DNA of 64,000 nt, taken from contig NZ_BMRB01000001.1 in NCBI RefSeq assembly GCF_014648415.1, positions 1,984,001 through 2,048,000 on the forward strand. Reading direction: 5' to 3'. Below are positions 13,268 through 21,948 of the stretch, in pieces. Position 1 is the stretch's first letter. Each line of letters begins with the position of its first letter. Source of the DNA: Actinokineospora fastidiosa. Its GTDB lineage: Bacteria > Actinomycetota > Actinomycetes > Mycobacteriales > Pseudonocardiaceae. The translations under genes and the position numbers were made by a program. The notes below the pieces were generated by a model. The model did not search any database. It saw only the letters and a list, made by a program, of their open reading frames with translations, and was not told the origin of the DNA.

Positions 13268-13579
13268 ATGAGTGGCTACGAGGTGGTGCTGGACCAACTG
13301 ACCGCGGCGGGCGACGCCGCCGTCGGCGCCGGGGACCAGGCGGGGCGTGTCGACCTCGCCGAAGCCGTCGCCGACGTGCCGTCGGCGCTGCCGGGAGCTC
13401 GGTCGGCAGCGGCGATCGGGCAGGTCGCGGGCCTCTGGTCGGGGCAGGTCGCCGCGTGGCGTGACGCGGCCCGCGCCCTGGGAGAGCAGATGCGCGAGGC
13501 CGCCCGCGCCTACGCGGACAGCGACGCCGACGCCGAGCGCGACCTGCGCGTCCCGGCGAGCAGACTCGGGCCGCTCTGA
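13268..13579 (+). CDS. Small WXG100-like protein, first gene of a three-gene secretion module
   Basis: 103 residues, entirely alpha-helical by composition, with a W-S-G turn at residues 57-59 (GLWSGQ) in the middle. This matches the helix-WxG-helix hairpin of ESX/type VII secreted proteins and their partners. The ATG at 13268 has GAGGGG 7 nt upstream; a GTG at 13253 would put the start before that ribosome site. The stop overlaps the ATG of the next gene (TGATG). It is probably the heterodimer partner or targeting factor for the larger WXG protein downstream (inference). No ESX core gene (EccC, EccD) is present in the window. Confidence 0.78.
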   Translation: MSGYEVVLDQLTAAGDAAVGAGDQAGRVDLAEAVADVPSALPGARSAAAIGQVAGLWSGQVAAWRDAARALGEQMREAARAYADSDADAERDLRVPASRLGPL

Positions 13580-14805
13580 TGGCGGTCTACGGCCAGATCC
13601 GCGACTGGCGCCCGGAACCGCTCGACGACGCGGAGCAGGTTCTCCGGACGCGCGGCGACCTGCTCGCGGGGCTCGCCGACGACCTGGCCACCGCGGCTCG
13701 TCCCGAGCGCTGGACCGGCGCGGCGGCGGACGCCGCCGCTGAGCTCCGCCACCGCCTCACCGACGACCTGGACGTCGTCGTCATCGCCGTGCAGGCCGTG
13801 CGGCGCGCGTTGATGGCCGCGGCTGACGAGGTCATCGGGCTCCGCCACGTCGTCGGCGAGGCCGAGGAGTTGGCGCGCAGGCACCGGTTCACCATCGACG
13901 AGGCGGGCGCGGTGGCCGATCTGCCGCCGTTCGCCCCCGACCCGGGCCGCGCGCGCGTGCGCGCCGAACTGGAGGACCGCGTGCGGCTCATCCTGCGCCG
14001 CGCCGACGAGATCGACACCGCGCTGGCCGACGTGCTGGTCAAGGTCGTGCGCGGCGAGGCGGCCGCGGTCGCCGCCCCGACGATCCCCGGCCCGCCGCCG
14101 CCCCCGCCCGCCGACCCGGGCGCGGGCCCGCACGGCGTCGACCCGTGGTGGACCACCGTCGACGACCACGCCACGCACACGCTGGCCAGTCGGGCCGCCG
14201 AACTCGCCGACGCCGTCGGCCTGACCAACGCCGCCGCGCACCTCAACCACTACCTCGGCAACTCCGGCGCCCCGCTGACCGTCGACCCCGACCACATGCT
14301 GCGCGACGTCCCCACCTTCCAGGCCACTGTGGACAGCGCGACGGCGGCAGAGGTGAACCGGATCGCCGCGGACGCCGCCGCCAACGGGACCTATGGGCGG
14401 CCGGTGCAGTTCAGCACCGGCTGGCAGGGCCACTACATCCAGGCGTCGGACAACAAGGACTGGTTCTACGCGATGGGCGGGGTCCAGTACGCGGTCACCG
14501 GGGTGGCCACCGTGCAGCCGCCCGCCACGCCCGGCGGTCAGCCGATCGTGCAGATGGACTACCAGGTGCACGTCTTCGACCGCTACAACTGGGACGGCGG
14601 GAAATCGACCGAGATCGGCCCCATCACCGTCGAGGACAGCGACATGGCCGAGATGCACAGGGCGGGCGTGGCCCAGGAGTACGACATCAGCGGGTCCAGC
14701 GACCCCAGGACCTACACCGGCGAGGTCCCCGGCCCCCACCAGCTCCCCGAGCCGCCGGAGTCCCGCGACGGGACCCGGGAAGACCCCGGGCGGGGCCCGC
14801 GGTGA
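13579..14805 (+). CDS. WXG-domain protein with proline linker and C-terminal putative toxin domain
   Basis: 408 residues. The N-terminal part (1-165) is helical with W45-T-G47 (RWTGAAADAAAE), the layout of type VII secretion effectors. A proline-rich linker (about 172-188, PGPPPPPP) follows. The C-terminal 220 residues are of different, beta-rich composition, with aromatic and polar motifs: WQGHYIQASDNKDWFYAMGG, VFDRYNWDGGK (about 335-342) and EMHRAGVAQEYDISG (about 358-372). A secreted effector with a variable C-terminal domain next to a small membrane protein fits the polymorphic-toxin pattern. I recall similar DRYNWDGGK ends on Rhs-type proteins, but I cannot assign an activity. Start and stop overlap the neighbours by 1 and 4 nt. 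Confidence 0.75.
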   Translation: MAVYGQIRDWRPEPLDDAEQVLRTRGDLLAGLADDLATAARPERWTGAAADAAAELRHRLTDDLDVVVIAVQAVRRALMAAADEVIGLRHVVGEAEELARRHRFTIDEAGAVADLPPFAPDPGRARVRAELEDRVRLILRRADEIDTALADVLVKVVRGEAAAVAAPTIPGPPPPPPADPGAGPHGVDPWWTTVDDHATHTLASRAAELADAVGLTNAAAHLNHYLGNSGAPLTVDPDHMLRDVPTFQATVDSATAAEVNRIAADAAANGTYGRPVQFSTGWQGHYIQASDNKDWFYAMGGVQYAVTGVATVQPPATPGGQPIVQMDYQVHVFDRYNWDGGKSTEIGPITVEDSDMAEMHRAGVAQEYDISGSSDPRTYTGEVPGPHQLPEPPESRDGTREDPGRGPR

Positions 14806-15236
14806 CCCGCTGGCCCGTCATCGCCGCCGCGGCTGTCGCGGCGGCGGTGCTGGCCGTCGCCGCCGTCCTGTTCACCGCCGACCGGGAGGAACCCGTGCCC
14901 CCAGTGACCGCGTCCGAGGCCCTCGCCTTCGGCGGCGTCGTCCTGCCGCCCGACGCCGACGTGCTGGGCGTGCGCGGCGAGAAGGGCGTGGACCAGCTCT
15001 ACATCCTGGCGGTGGCCGTCGAGGCGGCCGACGTGCCGACCATGCTGGCGGAGTCCGGCTTCGCCACGTCGCTGGAGCCCGGGAGGCAGGTGTACATGGC
15101 GCCCATCGACGGCCACGCGCCGGGCGCGGACGTCGCCTCCGCCCAGGACCGCCGCGGCCGGGTGATCCGCGAGGTGCTGGTCGACCGCACCGACCCGGCT
15201 CGCCCGATCGTGCACTGGTGGCTGTTCACGACGTGA
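14802..15236 (+). CDS. Membrane-anchored small protein, putative immunity protein
   Basis: 144 residues. One N-terminal hydrophobic segment (about residues 5-24, an alanine/valine run after TRWP) is followed by an extracytoplasmic domain of about 115 residues that is hydrophilic and cysteine-free. There is no lipobox. The GTG at 14802 overlaps the stop of the WXG effector gene, so the two proteins are made together. The position directly after a candidate toxin and the outside-facing topology suggest an immunity protein acting at the membrane surface; this is inference from context, and no known immunity family is recognised. Confidence 0.68.
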   Translation: MTRWPVIAAAAVAAAVLAVAAVLFTADREEPVPPVTASEALAFGGVVLPPDADVLGVRGEKGVDQLYILAVAVEAADVPTMLAESGFATSLEPGRQVYMAPIDGHAPGADVASAQDRRGRVIREVLVDRTDPARPIVHWWLFTT

Positions 15237-15271
15237 TGAGGCTGGAGCCGCTCCGGGGCTAGGTTGGGGTC

Positions 15272-16264
15272 ATGGAGTACACCCACCTCGGCCGCAGCGG
15301 CCTGTCCGTGTCCCGGCTGGTGCTCGGCACCATGAACTTCGGCCCGGAGACCAGCGAGGCCGACAGCCACGCGATCATGGACCGCGCCCACGAGCACGGG
15401 ATCAACTTCTTCGACACGGCCAACGTCTACGGCTGGCAGAAGGGCGAGGGGATCACCGAGCAGATCATCGGCCGCTGGTTCGCCCAGGGCGGCGGCAGGC
15501 GGGAGAAGACGGTCATCGCCACCAAGCTCTACGGCAGCATGAGCGACTGGCCCAACGACACGTTCCTGTCGGCGCTCAACATCCGCCGCGCCGTCGAGGG
15601 TTCGCTGCGGCGCATGCAGACCGACTACATCGACCTGTACCAGATGCACCACGTCGACCGGGACACGCCGTGGGAGGAGATCTGGGAGGCCTTCGGCGTG
15701 CTGCGCCAGCAGGGCAAGGTGCTCTACTTCGGCTCGTCCAACTTCGCGGGCTGGCACATCGCCCAGGCGCAGGAGGCGGCCCGGGCGCGGCACTTCCTCG
15801 GCCTGGTCAGCGAGCAGTCCATCTACAACCTGCTCACCCGCTGGGTCGAGCTGGAGGTCCTGCCCGCCGCCCGGCACTACGGCCTCGGCGTGATCCCCTG
15901 GTCGCCGCTGCACGGCGGCCTGCTCGGCGGCGTCCTGCGCAAGCAGCGCGAGGGCGGCGCGTCGCGCGGCACGTCGGGCCGCTCGGGGCAGGCGCTGGAG
16001 CAGCACCGGGACACCATCGAGGCCTACGAGAAGCTGTGCGCCGACCTCGGTGAGGACCCGGCCAACGTCGGCCTGGCCTGGCTGCTGCACCAGGAGGGCG
16101 TCACCGGCCCGATCATCGGCCCGCGCACCGTCGACCAGCTCGACGGCTCGCTGCGCGCGCTGGAGATCACCCTGGACGCGGACACGCTGTCCGCGCTGGA
16201 CGAGCTGTTCCCGGCGCCCGCCCCCAACGGCGCCAAGCCCGCCCCGGAGGCCTACGCCTGGTGA
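15272..16264 (+). CDS. Aldo/keto reductase
   Basis: 330-residue NADP(H)-dependent oxidoreductase of the AKR superfamily (TIM barrel). The catalytic tetrad is complete: D48 and Y53 (FFDTANVYG), K85 (VIATKLYG) and H126 (YQMHHVDRD). The C-terminal region has the usual nucleotide-binding GPRTVDQLDGSL stretch. The sequence type resembles the YhdN/potassium-channel-beta-like group, whose physiological substrates are often unknown. The stop overlaps the GTG of the MBL hydrolase gene, so the two are coupled. Confidence 0.93.
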   Translation: MEYTHLGRSGLSVSRLVLGTMNFGPETSEADSHAIMDRAHEHGINFFDTANVYGWQKGEGITEQIIGRWFAQGGGRREKTVIATKLYGSMSDWPNDTFLSALNIRRAVEGSLRRMQTDYIDLYQMHHVDRDTPWEEIWEAFGVLRQQGKVLYFGSSNFAGWHIAQAQEAARARHFLGLVSEQSIYNLLTRWVELEVLPAARHYGLGVIPWSPLHGGLLGGVLRKQREGGASRGTSGRSGQALEQHRDTIEAYEKLCADLGEDPANVGLAWLLHQEGVTGPIIGPRTVDQLDGSLRALEITLDADTLSALDELFPAPAPNGAKPAPEAYAW

Positions 16265-16986
16265 GGCTCACCGTCCTCGGCAGCTGCGGCGCGTACCCGG
16301 AGCTGGGACGCGCCGCCAGCGGCTTCCTGGTCGAGCACGACGGCTTCCGCGTCGTGCTCGACCTCGGCTACGGCACGCTGCCCCGGCTCCTGCGCCACTC
16401 GCCCGACGGCGTCGACGCGGTGGTCGTCACGCACGAGCACCCCGACCACTGCGTCGACGTGCACGGCCTGTTCCGCATGTACCTCTACGGCGGGCGTACG
16501 GACCGGCTGCCGCTGTACTGCCCGCCGGGCGTCGTGCGGCGGTTGACGGGGCTGGAGCCGGAGGCGCCGCTGGACCGCGTCTTCGACATCCACCCGCTGC
16601 CGGGCGCGTACCGCCTCGGCCCGTTCGAGCTCACCGGCATGCTCCTGCCGCACCACGTGCCCAACGCGGGCGTGCGCCTGGCCGCCGACAGCGTCATCGC
16701 CTACACCGGCGACACCGGGCCCACGCCGCTGCTGGCCGACCTCGGCCGCGACGCCGACCTCTACCTCGTCGAGGCCACCGACCGGCCGGGCGAGACCGAG
16801 CAGGCCACGCGCCACCTCCTCACCTCCACCGAGGCCGCGCACTGGGCCGCGCGGGCGGGAGCCCGCAAGCTGATGCTCACCCACTTCTGGCCCGGCAACG
16901 ACCGCGCCGCCGCGGTCGCCGCGGCCCGCGCGGTGTTCCCCGGCGAGGTGCTGGCCGCCGACGAGGACCTCGTCGTGTGTTGCTGA
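16261..16986 (+). CDS. MBL-fold metallohydrolase of the RNase Z / phosphodiesterase-like group
   Basis: 241 residues. The metal motif THEHPDH gives H58, H60, D62 and H63. Further conserved points are LPHHVPNAG, YTGDTGPT (the downstream aspartate) and LTHFWPG (the last histidine). This arrangement, starting MRLTVLGSCGAYP, is typical of actinobacterial MBL proteins annotated as cyclic-nucleotide phosphodiesterase-like or RNase Z-like; substrate unknown. GTG start at 16261 within the end of the reductase gene. Confidence 0.88.
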   Translation: MRLTVLGSCGAYPELGRAASGFLVEHDGFRVVLDLGYGTLPRLLRHSPDGVDAVVVTHEHPDHCVDVHGLFRMYLYGGRTDRLPLYCPPGVVRRLTGLEPEAPLDRVFDIHPLPGAYRLGPFELTGMLLPHHVPNAGVRLAADSVIAYTGDTGPTPLLADLGRDADLYLVEATDRPGETEQATRHLLTSTEAAHWAARAGARKLMLTHFWPGNDRAAAVAAARAVFPGEVLAADEDLVVCC

Positions 16987-17037
16987 AACAGCAACGAACC
17001 TTGCCGTGGCCGCGAGAGCGCGCGGATAGTCGGCGGC

Positions 17038-17628
17038 ATGTTCGATGAAGCCTCTTGGGAAGACCGGTACAGCTCCCGCACCGCCGTCTGGAGCGGGCGG
17101 CCCAACCCGCAGCTGGTGGCCGAGGCCGCCGACCTGACCCCCGGCACGGCGCTCGACGCGGGCTGCGGCGAGGGCGCCGACGCCATCTGGCTGGCCGCGC
17201 GCGGCTGGCGGGTCACCGGCGCCGACTTCGCCACCACGGCCCTGCGGCGCGCCGCCGAGCACCCCGGTGGCGATCGGGTGCGCTGGCGGCACGTCGACCT
17301 CACCACCTGGACCCCGGACGAGCGCTACGACCTGGTGTCCGCCCATTTCCTGCACATGCCCGAGCAGTACGCGCTGTACGCGCGGCTGGCGGGCGCCGTC
17401 GCGCCGGGCGGGCGGCTGCTGATCGTCGGCCACCACCGCAGCGACCTCGAGACCACTGTCGGCAGGCCGAACCTGCCCGACCTGCTCCACACCGCCGAGG
17501 AGCTGACCCGCGTCGTCGACGACGGCTGGGACATCCAGGTCGCCGAGGACCGCCCGAGGGTCGCGGTCGACCCCGACGGCAACGACGTCACCATCCACGA
17601 CGCCGTGCTCGTCGCCGTCAGGCGTTAG
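17038..17628 (+). CDS. Class I SAM-dependent methyltransferase
   Basis: 196 residues. The Rossmann-fold SAM site is plain: motif I ALDAGCGEGADAIWLA, motif II VTGADFA, and RYDLVSAHFLHM as the post-II strand. The start SWEDRYSSRTAVWSGRPNP is characteristic of the TehB/thiopurine-like methyltransferases found in many actinomycetes, for which no substrate is known. The 3' end overlaps the 3' end of the convergent small membrane-protein gene by 11 nt. Confidence 0.9.
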   Translation: MFDEASWEDRYSSRTAVWSGRPNPQLVAEAADLTPGTALDAGCGEGADAIWLAARGWRVTGADFATTALRRAAEHPGGDRVRWRHVDLTTWTPDERYDLVSAHFLHMPEQYALYARLAGAVAPGGRLLIVGHHRSDLETTVGRPNLPDLLHTAEELTRVVDDGWDIQVAEDRPRVAVDPDGNDVTIHDAVLVAVRR

Positions 17629-17890
17629 GCGGCGGACCCCACTGCTGCGGCGGCGGGTACTGGCCCGGCGGGTACTGCCCCGGCGGCGGGCCGGGCGGGT
17701 ACTGGCCGTGCGGCGGCGGCCCGTACGGCCCAGGGGGCGGGCCATACGGACCCGGCGGCGGGCCGTACGGACCCGGAGGCGGGAACGGCGGCTGTTTGGG
17801 CTTGTTGCTGTTGACCAGGACGACCACCACCGTGATCAGCCCGCCCAGCACCAGCAGCAGGAACAGCAGCTGGATGACGCCGATACCCAT
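17618..17890 (-). CDS. Small membrane protein with Pro-Gly-Tyr repeat tail
   Basis: 90 residues. One N-terminal membrane segment (about residues 3-26, hydrophobic with valine and leucine) is followed by a basic/polar junction (NSNKPKQ) and a low-complexity tail of GPYGPPP and GQYPPG repeats to the end. It is predicted to be anchored with the tail in the cytoplasm or outside; direction unclear. The gene starts 1 bp after the stop of the small gene upstream, which itself follows kgd, so all three are probably transcribed together. Function unknown. Confidence 0.75.
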   Translation of the reverse strand: MGIGVIQLLFLLLVLGGLITVVVVLVNSNKPKQPPFPPPGPYGPPPGPYGPPPGPYGPPPHGQYPPGPPPGQYPPGQYPPPQQWGPPPNA

Positions 17891-17891
17891 G

Positions 17892-18071
17892 TCAGTCCTC
17901 GAAGTCCTCGTCGTCGCGCGCCAGGAACGTGGCGAAGCGCTCGATGGCGACCTCGAAATCCGGGTTGGCGTCGACGAAGGCGCGGAGGCGGTCCGCCAGC
18001 CAGGCCAGCGTGACCTCCTCCTCGCCGCGTCGGCTCTCCAACTCCTCGATACCGCGATCGGTGAAGTACAC
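17892..18071 (-). CDS. Very short conserved protein of the DUF6104 type, downstream of kgd
   Basis: 59 residues, start GTG at 18071, stop TGA at 17892-17894. The protein begins VYFTDRGIEELESRRGEEE and continues through an acidic, helical sequence ending DDEDFED. I recognise it as the small acidic protein (DUF6104) that sits next to kgd in many actinomycetes. It starts 33 bp after the kgd stop on the same strand. Function unknown; the conserved position suggests a link to 2-oxoglutarate decarboxylase or a purely transcriptional association. Confidence 0.8.
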   Translation of the reverse strand: MYFTDRGIEELESRRGEEEVTLAWLADRLRAFVDANPDFEVAIERFATFLARDDEDFED

Positions 18072-18104
18072 GATTAGTCGTTTCGGTCCGGGGTCGGGCG
18101 ACCG

Positions 18105-21100
18105 CTAGTCAAAGGCCTTCTCGATCAGCGCGCGCTGCTCCAGCTCGTGGACCTTGCTCGACCCGGCCGACGGCGCCGACATCGGCCGCCGCGACACCCG
18201 CGACACCCGGGGGGCGTCGGGGAACAGCTCGGGGATGAGCAGGCCGTAGAACGGCCAGCTGCCCTGGTTGGCGGGCTCTTCCTGCACCCAGCGCCACGCG
18301 GTGGCGTTGGTGTACTTGTCGAACACCGCGGCCAGCTTCTTCTCCGGCACCGGGTACAGCTGCTCGACCCGCACGATCGCCACGTCCGTCGCGCCGCGCT
18401 TGTCCCGCTCGGCGAGCAGCTCGTAGTAGAGCTTGCCGGACACGAACAGCACCTTGCGCACCGCGGCCGCGTCCACCGTCGCGTCGTCGATCACCGTCTG
18501 GAACCGCGACTCGCCGGTGAAGTCCTCGACCGCGCTGACCGCGGCCTTGTTGCGCAGCATGGACTTCGGCGTGAACACGATCAGCGGGCGCTGCACGCCG
18601 TCGAGCGCGTGGCGGCGCAGCAGGTGGAAGTAGTTCGCCGGGGTCGACGGCATCGACACCGTCATCGAGCCCTCCGCGCACAGCTGCAGCCAGCGCTCGA
18701 TGCGGCCGGAGGTGTGGTCGGGGCCCTGGCCCTCGTGGCCGTGCGGCAGCAGCACCACCACGTCCGAGCGCTGGCCCCACTTGGCCTCGCTGGAGGAGAT
18801 GTACTCGTCGATCACCGACTGGGCGCCGTTGACGAAGTCGCCGAACTGCGCCTCCCACAGCACCAGCGCCTCCGGGTCGGCCACCGAGTAGCCGTACTCG
18901 AAGCCCAGCGCCGCGTACTCCGACAGCGCCGAGTCGTAGACCATGAACTTGCCCTGGTCGGCGCCGAGGTGCTGCAGCGGCAGGAACTCCTTGCCGGTCT
19001 TGCGGTCGATGATCGCCGCGTGCCGCTGCACGAACGTGCCGCGCCGCGAGTCCTGGCCCGCCAGCCGGATCGTGCGGCCCTCCAGCACCAGCGAGCCGAA
19101 CGCCAGCAATTCGGCGAACGCCCAGTCGATGCCGCCCTCGCGGGCCATCTTCACCCGCCGCTCCAGCACCGGCTTGACCCTCGGGTGCGGGCTGAAGCCC
19201 TCCGGCAGGTTCAGGTGCGCGTCGCCGATGGTCGTCAGCACCTCGGCGGACACGCCGGTAGGCAGCTTCGCGGGCATCTGCTGGTCGGACTCGACCGACG
19301 GGCTCGGCGCGATCGGGTGCTTCTCCAGCTCCCTGACCTCGTTGAACACGTGCTCCAGCTGGCTGGAGAAGTCGCGCAGCGCCTTCTCGGCCTCCTCGAC
19401 GGAGATGTCGCCGCGGCCGATCAGCGCCTCGGTGTAGCCCTTACGCACGCTGCGCTTGGCGTCGATGATGTCGTACATGCCCGGCTGCGTCATCGACGGG
19501 TCGTCGCCCTCGTTGTGCCCGCGGCGGCGGTAGCACACCAGGTCGATCACGACGTCCTTGTTGAACGTCTGCCGGTAGTCCATCGCCAGGCGAGCCACCC
19601 AGTAGCAGGCCTCCGGGTCGTCGCCGTTCACGTGGAACACCGGCGCCTGGATCATCTTCGCCACGTCCGTGGCGTACTGGCTGGACCGCGAGTGCTCGGG
19701 CGCGGTGGTGAACCCGACCTGGTTGTTGATGATGACGTGCACGGTGCCGCCGGTGCGGTAGCCGCGCAGCAGCGCCAGGTTCAGCGTCTCGGCGACCACG
19801 CCCTGCCCGGCGAACGCGGCGTCGCCGTGCAGCGCGACCGGCAGCACGGTGAAGCCCTGCTCGCCCTTGTCCAGCAGGTCCTGCTTGGCGCGGACGATGC
19901 CCTCCAGCACCGGGTCGACGGTCTCCAGGTGCGACGGGTTCGCCGTCAGCGACACCTTCGTCTCGCCGTCGCCGAACATGCGGAAGTACTTGCCCTCCGC
20001 GCCCAGGTGGTACTTCACGTCACCGGAGCCGTGCGCCTGGCCCGGGTCGAGGTTGCCCTCGAACTCCTGGAAGATCTGCGAGATCGGCTTGCCCACGATG
20101 TTGGCCAGCACGTTCAGGCGGCCGCGGTGCGGCATGCCGATGACGACCTCGTCGAGCTCGTACTCGGCAGCCTTGTCCAGCAGGGTGTCCAGCAGCGGGA
20201 TGACCGACTCGCCGCCCTCCAGCGAGAACCGCTTCTGGCCGACGTACTTGGTCTGCAGGAACGTCTCGAACGCCTCGGCGGCGTTGAGCTTGCTCAGGAT
20301 GTACTTCTGCACCGCAGCGGGGGGCTTCTCGTGCGGCACCTCCACCCGCTCCTGGATCCAGCGGCGCTCGGCCGGGTCCAGGATGTAGGTGTACTCGACG
20401 CCGACCGTGCGGCAGTAGGAGTCGCGCAGCACGCCCAGCACGTCGCGCAGCCGCATCTTCTCCTTGCCGCCGAACCCGCCGACCGGGAAGGTGCGGTCGA
20501 GGTCCCACAGCGTGAGCCCGTGGCTGCGCACGTCGAGGTCCTCGTGCTTGCGCTGCCGGTAGTTCAGCGGGTCGGTGTCGGCCATCAGGTGGCCGCGCGT
20601 GCGGTAGGCGTCGATCAGGCCGATGACGCGGGCGGTCTTGTCGACCGGGCCCTCGGTGATGTCCTCGGTCCAGCGGATCGGCTCGTACGGGATGCGCAGC
20701 GAGGTGAAGATGTCGTCGTAGAAGCCGTCCTCACCCAGCAGCAGCTGGTGGATGCGGCGCAGGAACTCGCCGGACTCCGCGCCCTGGATGATGCGGTGGT
20801 CGTAGGTGGACGTCAGCGTGATGATCTTGCTGATGCCCATGTCGATCAGCGTGTTCTCGGAGGCCCCCTGGAACGGTGCGGGGTACTCCATCGCGCCGAC
20901 GCCCAGGATCGCGCCCTGCCCGACCTGCAGGCGCGGCACGGAGTGCACGGTGCCGATGCCGCCGGGGTTGGTCAGCGAGATCGTGGTGCCCGCGAAGTCG
21001 TCCGCGGTCAGCGAGCCGGAGCGCGCCTTGCGGATCAGGTCCTCGTAGGCCTGCCAGAACTGCTGGAAGCTCATGCCCTCGCAGCCCTTGATGGAGGCCA

Positions 21101-21782
21101 CCACGAGGGTGCGCGAGCCGTCCTTGCCGGGCAGGTCGATGGCCAGGCCCAGGTTGACGTGCTCGGGGGTGACGGCGAAGAACTTGCCGTCGGCCTCGGC
21201 GTAGTGCCGGTTCATGTTCGGGTAGGTCTCGAGCGCCCGCACCATCGCGTAGCCGATGAGGTGGGTGAAGGAGACCTTGCCGCCCCGGGTCCGCTTGAGG
21301 TGGTTGTTGATCACGATGCGGTTGTCGGCGAGCAGCTTCGCCGGGACCGCGCGCACGCTCGTCGCGGTGGGCAGCTCCCGCGAGGCGTTCATGTTCTTGG
21401 CGATGGCCATCGCGGCGCCGCGCAGCGGGGTGCGCTCCTCGCCGTCGCCCTTCGGCTCGGCCTTCTTGACCTCCGGCTTGGCCGGGGCCTGCGCGGGCGC
21501 GGCCGCCCTGGGCGGCTCGGGGCGCGACGGCGGAGCGGGCTGCGGCTGCTTGGCGGGGGCCTGCTCGACCTGCCCGTTGCGCTCCGGCGCCTTGGTCACG
21601 GTCCCGGAGGCCTTGGCCTGCGCCGCCCCCTGGCTGGCGGCCCGCTGTGTCGGCTTGTAGTCGGCGAAGAAGTCGTGCCACGCCGGGTCTACCGACGACG
21701 GGTCGGCGAGGAACTGCTCGTACATCTCCTCGACCAGCCACTCGTTCGCACCGAACTGTGACGCGGGACTGCTGCTGGACAC
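18105..21782 (-). CDS. kgd: Multifunctional 2-oxoglutarate decarboxylase/dehydrogenase (KGD, fused E2-like and E1)
   Basis: 1,225-residue enzyme of the actinobacterial TCA cycle. It has an N-terminal helix typical of 2-oxoglutarate dehydrogenases ([19 protein letters not shown]), then an Ala/Pro/Lys-rich linker (about 45-117). A succinyltransferase-like E2 domain without lipoyl domain follows (about 118-360, with [17 protein letters not shown] as the active-site histidine region), then the thiamine-diphosphate E1 domain. In E1, [31 protein letters not shown] and NNQVGFTT mark the cofactor site, with [13 protein letters not shown] nearer the C-terminus. In related species the enzyme is activated by acetyl-CoA and inhibited by GarA. 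Start ATG at 21782. Confidence 0.97.
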   Translation of the reverse strand: MSSSSPASQFGANEWLVEEMYEQFLADPSSVDPAWHDFFADYKPTQRAASQGAAQAKASGTVTKAPERNGQVEQAPAKQPQPAPPSRPEPPRAAAPAQAPAKPEVKKAEPKGDGEERTPLRGAAMAIAKNMNASRELPTATSVRAVPAKLLADNRIVINNHLKRTRGGKVSFTHLIGYAMVRALETYPNMNRHYAEADGKFFAVTPEHVNLGLAIDLPGKDGSRTLVVASIKGCEGMSFQQFWQAYEDLIRKARSGSLTADDFAGTTISLTNPGGIGTVHSVPRLQVGQGAILGVGAMEYPAPFQGASENTLIDMGISKIITLTSTYDHRIIQGAESGEFLRRIHQLLLGEDGFYDDIFTSLRIPYEPIRWTEDITEGPVDKTARVIGLIDAYRTRGHLMADTDPLNYRQRKHEDLDVRSHGLTLWDLDRTFPVGGFGGKEKMRLRDVLGVLRDSYCRTVGVEYTYILDPAERRWIQERVEVPHEKPPAAVQKYILSKLNAAEAFETFLQTKYVGQKRFSLEGGESVIPLLDTLLDKAAEYELDEVVIGMPHRGRLNVLANIVGKPISQIFQEFEGNLDPGQAHGSGDVKYHLGAEGKYFRMFGDGETKVSLTANPSHLETVDPVLEGIVRAKQDLLDKGEQGFTVLPVALHGDAAFAGQGVVAETLNLALLRGYRTGGTVHVIINNQVGFTTAPEHSRSSQYATDVAKMIQAPVFHVNGDDPEACYWVARLAMDYRQTFNKDVVIDLVCYRRRGHNEGDDPSMTQPGMYDIIDAKRSVRKGYTEALIGRGDISVEEAEKALRDFSSQLEHVFNEVRELEKHPIAPSPSVESDQQMPAKLPTGVSAEVLTTIGDAHLNLPEGFSPHPRVKPVLERRVKMAREGGIDWAFAELLAFGSLVLEGRTIRLAGQDSRRGTFVQRHAAIIDRKTGKEFLPLQHLGADQGKFMVYDSALSEYAALGFEYGYSVADPEALVLWEAQFGDFVNGAQSVIDEYISSSEAKWGQRSDVVVLLPHGHEGQGPDHTSGRIERWLQLCAEGSMTVSMPSTPANYFHLLRRHALDGVQRPLIVFTPKSMLRNKAAVSAVEDFTGESRFQTVIDDATVDAAAVRKVLFVSGKLYYELLAERDKRGATDVAIVRVEQLYPVPEKKLAAVFDKYTNATAWRWVQEEPANQGSWPFYGLLIPELFPDAPRVSRVSRRPMSAPSAGSSKVHELEQRALIEKAFD

Positions 21783-21948
21783 GGCTGGCTCTCGCCTCTA
21801 TCCATACTCGATCTCATACGGAACCCGCCTCTCAGGCTAGTCCTCTCGCTGCCCGGGCGGTAAATCAGCAGGACACCCGTGAGGCAGCTCATGAAGTGGG
21901 CTGGCGCACTGAATCGGTCGAGAGATCGGTTCCGCTGGTAAGCGCCGC

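Noticed and set aside
18147-21761. 1,204-codon open frame on the + strand
   Set aside because: It lies antisense to kgd, reads as arginine/histidine/valine-rich nonsense typical of GC-rich shadow frames, and has no ribosome site or recognisable domain.
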